A stretch of DNA of 64,000 nt, taken from NCBI GenBank assembly GCA_945865885.1, contig CAMBEZ010000003.1, positions 1-64,000 on the forward strand, in the 5' to 3' direction. Both the position numbers and the translations under genes were made by a program. Source of the DNA: Owenweeksia hongkongensis DSM 17368 (GTDB taxonomy: Bacteria > Bacteroidota > Bacteroidia > Flavobacteriales > Schleiferiaceae). The notes below the pieces were generated by a model. The model worked only from the letters and a program-made list of their open reading frames with translations, ran no database searches and was not told the DNA's origin. This document shows, piece after piece, positions 59,008 through 64,000 of the stretch. Numbering within the stretch: the first letter of the stretch is position 1; each line of letters begins with the position of its first letter.

Positions 59008-60354
59008 TTAATTCATTTCTGTGTAGACGGTGTCCAAAGCCTCGCGAACCAATTCTTGAAGCGGTTGTTTGGACGTACAAATCACTTCGCAAAGGGCGAA
59101 ATCTTCCTCAACCACTTCGTAAATGCCCAGCTGTTCCATTTTATCGATGTCGCTGGCCCACATGGCCTTGAGCAGTTGCAATGGGTAGATGTCAAATGGG
59201 AATACGCGATCGTACTGTCCGGTCATGACAAAATTCCGCTCTTCACCGTGCATGTTGGTGTCTAAGGCAAATGTTTTACTGGGTGTTAACCAGCTGAAAA
59301 ACGTGCGCGACAGGGAGAACTTACCAAAGCCGGGAAGCAACCAACCTAAGAAATCGGGCTGATCTCCTTCGGGCAAGGTTGCAATTTGGTGGTGGTAATA
59401 ATGAAGAGCATCCTCTTTACCTACGTGAATTCCCGTCAGTACGTTTCCGCTGATGATGCGGATCCCGTCTGCTTGGATTTGGTTGGCCAAAATTCCACTC
59501 AGTGCGCTTCCGGGAAGAACTTGAATGTGCTTGGGCTCGCCAACACCACTTCCCGTGAGACTGATCACGCGTTCCATTCGGCACGTGCCCGTTGAAAACA
59601 ACTCGCCCAACACGCAAACGTCTTGTGCGGTAAGCGTCCAGATCACCTCACCCTTGTTCAGCGGAGAAATTTGTTGGATGTGCAGGCTCGTATTTCCGGA
59701 AGGGTGTGGACCACTAAATGCATGTATTTCAACACCATTTAGGGATTCAAAAACCGGCAAAGAGCTGCCTTCACGAACGGTTAGTACCGTGCGGTCGGAC
59801 AATCGCTTGACAACTTCCATGCCCTCCACAAACGATGACTCGCGACCCGCCAACTGTACGTCGATGTGCGGAGCGTGCGGTGCGGTGTCCATGCTGTTCA
59901 CAAATACTGCTTTCGGCTGATCACCGGGCTTGGCCACAACGCCGTACGGACGCATTTGAACCAAGGACCAAACACCCGAGGCCTTTAGTTTTTCTAAAAT
60001 TTGCGCACGGTCCAGGTCCGAAGGTTTGGCGGCGCCAAAATCGCGGTATTCGTTGACGGCATCGGGCGCAATCTCTACAAAATGCAGAACGCGCTTTTCG
60101 CCGCGCAAAACCCGGGAAACGGTGCCGCTCACCGGAGACGGAACCACCACCGAAGCGTCGGTCTTGGAATAAAAGATGGCATCGCCGGCCAAAATTCGAT
60201 CTCCTTCCTTGACGGAAAGTTTCGGCGAGAACCCTTTGAAATCTTCAGGGTAGAGTGTAACTCTTTGTGGTTGAGGGGCTACAACTAAAGCACTGGACGG
60301 AGCGCCGATCAGTTTTAGGTCGTAACCCTTGCGAACGCGGTGGACTTTTGCCAT
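59008..60354 (-). CDS. nqrA: Na+-NQR subunit A
   Basis: First gene of the operon, 448 aa, a peripheral cytoplasmic subunit without flavin or Fe-S ligands. It starts MAKVHRVRKGYDLKLIGAPS, then the biotinyl-lipoyl-like SVKEGDRILAGDAIFYSKTD ... VVPSPVSGTVSRVLRGEKR. ATG 60354 chosen; the frame extends to 60414 but passes the -7 box. The operon order A-B-C-D-E-F is the standard one. Confidence 0.97.
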   Translation of the reverse strand: MAKVHRVRKGYDLKLIGAPSSALVVAPQPQRVTLYPEDFKGFSPKLSVKEGDRILAGDAIFYSKTDASVVVPSPVSGTVSRVLRGEKRVLHFVEIAPDAVNEYRDFGAAKPSDLDRAQILEKLKASGVWSLVQMRPYGVVAKPGDQPKAVFVNSMDTAPHAPHIDVQLAGRESSFVEGMEVVKRLSDRTVLTVREGSSLPVFESLNGVEIHAFSGPHPSGNTSLHIQQISPLNKGEVIWTLTAQDVCVLGELFSTGTCRMERVISLTGSGVGEPKHIQVLPGSALSGILANQIQADGIRIISGNVLTGIHVGKEDALHYYHHQIATLPEGDQPDFLGWLLPGFGKFSLSRTFFSWLTPSKTFALDTNMHGEERNFVMTGQYDRVFPFDIYPLQLLKAMWASDIDKMEQLGIYEVVEEDFALCEVICTSKQPLQELVREALDTVYTEMN

Positions 60355-60388
60355 ATGAAGCGATCGAAGTTGAACTATTTTTCGCCGC

Positions 60389-60396
60389 CAAAAGTA
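60389..60396 (-). promoter_or_regulatory. -7 element TACTTTTG of the nqr operon
   Basis: CAAAAGTA on the plus strand. The box ends 34 nt before the nqrA ATG, so the leader is about 30 nt. TTTTGCG is a possible -33 element about 20 nt further upstream. It lies in the divergent region shared with the T9SS plug gene. Confidence 0.72.
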
Positions 60397-60475
60397 CAAA
60401 GCAAAGGCTCGCAAAAGGCAGTCAGTACCCTTTTTTTTTCGACCTTTGGTAAAATACTCGTTGATATACCAAGCT

Positions 60476-61732
60476 ATGCGTTTCCGTTTGATTTTACTGC
60501 TGTCGTTGTGCTTGGTTCCTTGGCTCCGTTTGCCTGTTTTGGCGCAGTCCGCGTCGGACTACCGAGCGGAAGGCCTAGCCACCGTACTGGCGCATCCGGC
60601 GGGCCGCCCCAGCGAGTTGCCCGTGGTGCGTTGGAACACCTCCGGTGCGCTCAAATTTTCGTTCGACGACCTCTACCAACGCAGCCAAGTCCTGCAGTAC
60701 ACCTTGGTCCTGTGTTCGCACGACTGGATCCCGTCGGACCTTCTGAGCAGCGACTACCTCGCTGGATACTTGCAGGAGCCCCTTCCCAGCGGGCAAATTG
60801 CCTTCAACACCTACGTTCCCTACACCCACTTTGAGGCAATGTTGCCTACCTCTACTTTGCGTCCCACGCGGTCCGGAAACTACTTGTTGGTGGTTTTTGA
60901 AGACGACCCCTCCACTCCCCTGCTCACCCAGCGCGTGGTATTTTATGAAGAACTCGCCAGTGTGGCCGTCGACGTTCATCGGGCCCTGACCCCCGAGACG
61001 CAAAAAACCCACCAAGAAGTTGATTTTACGGTGGGCGTGAATCAGTACCCCGTTCCTCAGCCCTTCCAAGATATTCGCGCCGTAGTGTACCAAAACCTGG
61101 ACTTCTCCGAGCAACCCCGTTCCTTCAGCCCTCGGTTCGTGCGGAACGACCTGTTGGACTTCAACTTCGACAACGGCGAGAACCAGTTTCCTGGGGTCCA
61201 CGAATTTCGCGAATGGGACACCAAAAATACCCAAGTACCTTCTCTCTTCGTTCGACGTTTTGACCTGGTGGATGGGGTGTGGAATGCCTACGTGGCTGCC
61301 GAACCCCTGCGCGGTTTGGAGCGCTACCTGTTCAAGCAAGACGCGGACGGCGTTGCTCTCCCCCGCAAACAAAACGCCAACGCCAACGTGGAAGCAGATT
61401 ACCTCTGGGTGGACCTGGCCCTGGACGACCTGGAAAAAACAGGCCAGCGGCGCATTTTTGCGGTAGGTGCCTTCAACGGTTTTCGGCCGCGTCCGGAAGA
61501 CGAAATGAAGTACGACCCCACCACCCAACAGTACCGCGGTCGGGTCCTGAGCAAACAGGGGTACTTCAACTACTGGTACGTGGAAAAGACCGACGACGGT
61601 TGGGACTACTCCGTTACGGAGGGAAACCACTGGGAAACCCAAAATACCTACACCGTTTTGATTTACCACCGGGAGTGGGTTCGTCGGTACGACCGCGTCA
61701 TTGGCCAGGCGGTGGTGCGGTTCCCCCGGTAA
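60476..61732 (+). CDS. Type IX secretion system plug protein (DUF5103)
   Basis: 418 aa. Signal peptide MRFRLILLLSLCLVPWLRLPVLAQS. The N-terminal domain (VVRWNTSGALKFSFDDLYQRSQVLQYTLVLCSHDWIPSDLLSSDYLAGY) and middle (FEAMLPTSTLRPTRSGNYLLVVF) match DUF5103, the plug that closes the SprA translocon of T9SS when it is not bound to the PorV shuttle. The C-terminus has FAVGAFNGFRPRPEDEMKYDP and YFNYWYV. It supports a functional T9SS, as does the T9SS cargo at 40121. ATG 60476 chosen; a box GACCTTTG (60441-60448, one mismatch) would give a leader of ~23 nt. Confidence 0.9.
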   Translation: MRFRLILLLSLCLVPWLRLPVLAQSASDYRAEGLATVLAHPAGRPSELPVVRWNTSGALKFSFDDLYQRSQVLQYTLVLCSHDWIPSDLLSSDYLAGYLQEPLPSGQIAFNTYVPYTHFEAMLPTSTLRPTRSGNYLLVVFEDDPSTPLLTQRVVFYEELASVAVDVHRALTPETQKTHQEVDFTVGVNQYPVPQPFQDIRAVVYQNLDFSEQPRSFSPRFVRNDLLDFNFDNGENQFPGVHEFREWDTKNTQVPSLFVRRFDLVDGVWNAYVAAEPLRGLERYLFKQDADGVALPRKQNANANVEADYLWVDLALDDLEKTGQRRIFAVGAFNGFRPRPEDEMKYDPTTQQYRGRVLSKQGYFNYWYVEKTDDGWDYSVTEGNHWETQNTYTVLIYHREWVRRYDRVIGQAVVRFPR

Positions 61733-61809
61733 CTTGCGCAACCAACCGTTCTGTGATGCACCGAGCGGGCGGAGTTCAACGTATTTTTGCCGCTCCGAAT
61801 AAAATCACC

Positions 61810-62808
61810 GTGAACCTACCCAACAACCTCCCACCTCTGCCCTTTGCAACACAATTGGGCAGCTCCGTGGAACAGGCATTGGAATGGCTCCGAGCCGGTG
61901 AACCGGTGGCACTGCCCACCGAAACGGTGTACGGCCTGGCCGGGAATGCGCTGGACGTACGAGCGGCAGCCCAAATCTTTGCCGCCAAAAACCGCCCGTC
62001 TTTTGACCCCCTGCTGGTGCACGTGGACTCCGTTGCGTCGGCACGGAAGTACGCTATCCTGCCAGACTGGGTGGAACGGGCGATGGAGTCGAACGGCCCG
62101 GGACCCTTGACCTTTGTGGTGCCCAAAAAAGACTGCATCCCGGATTTGGTCACGTCTGGCTTGCCCACCGTAGGCATCCGCATCCCCAACCATCCGCTTT
62201 TTTTGGAGGTGCTGCGGCAGCTTCCCTTCCCGTTGGCGGCACCGTCGGCCAATCCGTTTGGGTACATCAGCCCCACCACCGCCCAACACGTTTGGGATCA
62301 ATTGAACGGGAAAATACCGTATATATTGGACGGAGGAGCGTGTACGGTTGGCGTTGAATCCACCATTGTGGACGCCACGTTGCCCGTTCCCGCGGTGGTG
62401 CGCTTGGGCGGCACAACAGTAGAACAAGTGGAGGCCCTGCTGGGACGAACGGTAGAAGTGCGTACCCACAGCAGCAGCCGTCCGCAAGCGCCCGGCCTGC
62501 TGGAAAGCCATTATGCCCCGCGGATTCCCTTAATCCTGGTGGACGAGCAAGATGTTGTGGAGGTACCGTGCGGTTGGGCGGTCGTAGGGTACCGGAATAT
62601 CGCCCATTGGATTCAGGTGGACCCCGAACGATCATGGTTGCTATCGCCCCAGAACAACGATTGCGAGGCGGCAGCGAATCTATTTGCCTTTTTGCGCGCG
62701 GCAGATTCCTCAGGCGCCCAGGGCATTGTAGCCTCCCGCGCGCCGCATCACGGTTTGGGACCGGCCATCAACGATCGGTTGCAGCGTGCTGCACATTTTC
62801 CCGCCTAA
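61810..62808 (+). CDS. L-threonylcarbamoyladenylate synthase, two-domain Sua5 type
   Basis: Makes threonylcarbamoyl-AMP for t6A37 of tRNA. 332 aa: YrdC/TsaC domain to ~200 (ALPTETVYGLAGNALD, AAQIFAAKNRPSFDPLLVHV, APSANPFGYISPTTA, GVESTIVD) and the C-terminal Sua5 domain (QAPGLLESHYAPRIPLILV onwards). Start uncertain: a perfect TATTTTTG at 61782-61789 predicts transcription from ~61794, and the first in-frame start codon after it is GTG 61810, which fits the family N-terminus. ATG 61756 would lie upstream of the box. Confidence 0.93.
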   Translation: MNLPNNLPPLPFATQLGSSVEQALEWLRAGEPVALPTETVYGLAGNALDVRAAAQIFAAKNRPSFDPLLVHVDSVASARKYAILPDWVERAMESNGPGPLTFVVPKKDCIPDLVTSGLPTVGIRIPNHPLFLEVLRQLPFPLAAPSANPFGYISPTTAQHVWDQLNGKIPYILDGGACTVGVESTIVDATLPVPAVVRLGGTTVEQVEALLGRTVEVRTHSSSRPQAPGLLESHYAPRIPLILVDEQDVVEVPCGWAVVGYRNIAHWIQVDPERSWLLSPQNNDCEAAANLFAFLRAADSSGAQGIVASRAPHHGLGPAINDRLQRAAHFPA

Positions 62809-62831
62809 CAAATGACGCTCAGCTGGCGTTG

Positions 62832-63566
62832 CTAACGTTTGCGCAAAACAAAGTTTTGCCCCAAATAAACCTTCCGCACCTGAGGATCTTCCGCCAACTC
62901 CTCGGCCGTGCCGCTTTTTAGGATTTTTCCTTCAAACATCAGGTACGCGCGGTCCGTAATGGCCAGTGTTTCTTGCACGTTGTGGTCCGTAATGAGCACC
63001 CCAATGCCCTTTTCCTTGAGCTTGAGGACAATGGCCTGAATGTCTTCCACGGCGATTGGATCCACCCCGGCAAAGGGTTCGTCCAGTAAAATAAACTGGG
63101 GATTGGCGGCCAAGCAGCGCGCAATTTCGGTGCGTCGGCGTTCGCCCCCGGAAAGCAGATCGCCCCGCGTTTTGCGCAACGAAGTGAGTCCAAATTCTTC
63201 CAGCAGTTCGGTGCATCGGCTGCGGTGTTCCTCTGGAGTGCCCGGTTGGAACTCCAAAATAGCAAGCACGTTGTCTTCAACGGTCATTTTTCGAAAAACC
63301 GACGGTTCCTGCGCCAAGTACCCAATGCCTGCTTGAGCGCGCTGGTACATGGGGGAATTCGTCAGGTCCACGTCGTCCAAAAGCACCGTGCCGGCATCCG
63401 GCCGAATCAGCCCCACCACCGTGTAAAAACTGGTGGTTTTGCCTGCACCGTTGGGCCCGAGCAGCCCCACGATTTCGCCTTGCGCCACTTCAAAGGAAAT
63501 TCCATGCACCACGGCCCGGCCGCGGTAGTGCTTTTCCAAGTTCAATGCGCGAAGTACCTTATTCAT
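62832..63566 (-). CDS. lptB: LPS export ABC transporter ATP-binding protein LptB
   Basis: 244 aa ATPase of LptBFG, which powers LPS transport to the outer membrane. Walker [22 protein letters not shown]-loop YLAQEPSVF, signature [14 protein letters not shown], Walker [13 protein letters not shown], switch His in [11 protein letters not shown]: the LptB-specific pattern. ATG 63566 overlaps the tatC stop by 8 nt, so translation is probably coupled. Confidence 0.96.
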   Translation of the reverse strand: MNKVLRALNLEKHYRGRAVVHGISFEVAQGEIVGLLGPNGAGKTTSFYTVVGLIRPDAGTVLLDDVDLTNSPMYQRAQAGIGYLAQEPSVFRKMTVEDNVLAILEFQPGTPEEHRSRCTELLEEFGLTSLRKTRGDLLSGGERRRTEIARCLAANPQFILLDEPFAGVDPIAVEDIQAIVLKLKEKGIGVLITDHNVQETLAITDRAYLMFEGKILKSGTAEELAEDPQVRKVYLGQNFVLRKR

Positions 63567-64000
63567 GAGCTGATTTTTCAACGCGTCGAACCACCACGAT
63601 TCCTACCTCGTACAGGAGCATGATGGGCACCGTGACCACCAATTGACTCAATACGTCGGGCGGCGTAATGACTGCGGCCACAAACAAAATCAAGACCAAG
63701 GCCACCCGTCGTTGTTCGGCCAAAAAAGCGGCCGTTACAATACCCATTCGGCCCAAAAAGTAGAGCAAGATGGGCAATTCAAAGAGCAGGCCGCACGCCA
63801 AGGTAACGCTGGCCACCATGGACAAATAGGATCCGACGTCGATCATGTTTTGAATTTCCGTGGACACGTTATAATGGGACAAGAACTGCACGGAGAGCGG
63901 GACGATGAGGAAGTACCCAAAAGCAGCTCCACTGAAGAACAAGGAAGAAACGGAACCCAAAAAGAACCGCGATGCTTTGCGTTCTTTGGCCGTGAGCCCC
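63559..64000 (-). CDS. tatC: Twin-arginine translocase subunit TatC (5' end outside window)
   Basis: The frame is open from base 64000 ([20 protein letters not shown]...) to the stop at 63559-63561; 146 residues of the C-terminal part are present. [40 protein letters not shown] and [27 protein letters not shown] are hallmark TatC segments covering the last four membrane spans with the conserved Glu in FELP. The family call is certain; the start is not visible. Confidence 0.96.
   Translation of the reverse strand, partial: GLTAKERKASRFFLGSVSSLFFSGAAFGYFLIVPLSVQFLSHYNVSTEIQNMIDVGSYLSMVASVTLACGLLFELPILLYFLGRMGIVTAAFLAEQRRVALVLILFVAAVITPPDVLSQLVVTVPIMLLYEVGIVVVRRVEKSAHE

Noticed and set aside
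61279-61809. Extension of the Sua5 frame into the T9SS plug gene
   Set aside because: It lies inside another gene and upstream of a perfect -7 box at 61782; family homology begins near 61810.
1-64000. CRISPR arrays, tRNA, rRNA or prophage genes
   Set aside because: No regularly spaced repeats, no cloverleaf-like sequences in the few short gaps, and no integrase, portal or tail genes were seen.

Overview
The window is a gene-dense, GC-rich (well above 50% G+C by eye) stretch of a chromosome from a Gram-negative member of the Bacteroidota, probably near the Flavobacteriia. The evidence is: the Bacteroidota sigma -7 element TAnnTTTG in front of many genes; type IX secretion (T9SS) components, namely a protein with a C-terminal T9SS sorting domain and a DUF5103/T9SS plug protein; Bacteroidota-type small families (DUF5606, DUF6952-like, DUF4249-like, CcmD-like, a Cys-rich single-span protein); a complete Na+-NQR operon; and LPS genes (kdsC, lpxK, lptB, a WaaE/KdtX-like transferase). 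I cannot name a genus. Apart from the two edge genes, nearly everything looks like intact core genome. I see no rRNA, tRNA, CRISPR array, integrase, transposase or prophage, and no gene-free stretch over 300 bases.

Layout. 1-600: start of a glutathione peroxidase (-). 655-9282 (+): cytochrome c maturation (ccmB, C, D, E, F), a DUF2520 protein, kdsC, a nine-span membrane protein, maf and nhaC, mostly joined by ATGA overlaps. 9349-14337: corA (-), a GT2 enzyme (+), dnaK (-) and a lipoprotein (-). 14366-22590: panB and a pseudouridine synthase (+), then priA, pfkA, an rRNA methyltransferase and a lipoprotein (-), then TauE-like and ZIP transporters (+). 22738-30761: peroxiredoxin (+), then on - an esterase, a DUF6952-like protein, thioredoxin, ppx-ppk, mazG, DUF5606, a TPR-like lipoprotein and def. 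30789-39933 (mainly +): ruvX, dapD, a GT2, cca, a pRiA4b-ORF3-like protein, miaA, lpxK, gatB and a TlpA-like lipoprotein. 40121-44711 (-): a 1052-aa T9SS cargo, lipA, ytxJ and a 42-aa lipoprotein. 44753-53371: ung, rmuC and rlmB (+), valS (-), a DUF1573 protein, an aminotransferase, murB and a small Cys-rich membrane protein (+). 53427-60354 (-): nqrABCDEF and apbE. 60476-64000: T9SS plug and sua5 (+), lptB and truncated tatC (-).

Functionally the region supports respiration (cytochrome c maturation, Na+-NQR with its flavin transferase ApbE), sodium and metal transport, envelope building (KDO, lipid A, LPS export, peptidoglycan, T9SS), thiol and peroxide defence (Gpx, Prx, Trx, YtxJ), polyphosphate turnover, and translation and tRNA upkeep.

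The most notable pattern is in the promoters. At least a dozen genes have a perfect TAnnTTTG box ending only 4-6 nt before the start codon. Since transcription in this phylum starts a few nt after that box, these mRNAs are probably leaderless. In two places (13288-lipoprotein/panB and def/ruvX) two such boxes sit back to back, 3 bp apart, so two divergent leaderless genes share a control region of under 30 bp. Genes expected to be strongly expressed (prx, DUF1573, nqrA, the small Cys-rich protein) carry the same box but keep a 15-35 nt A-rich leader.
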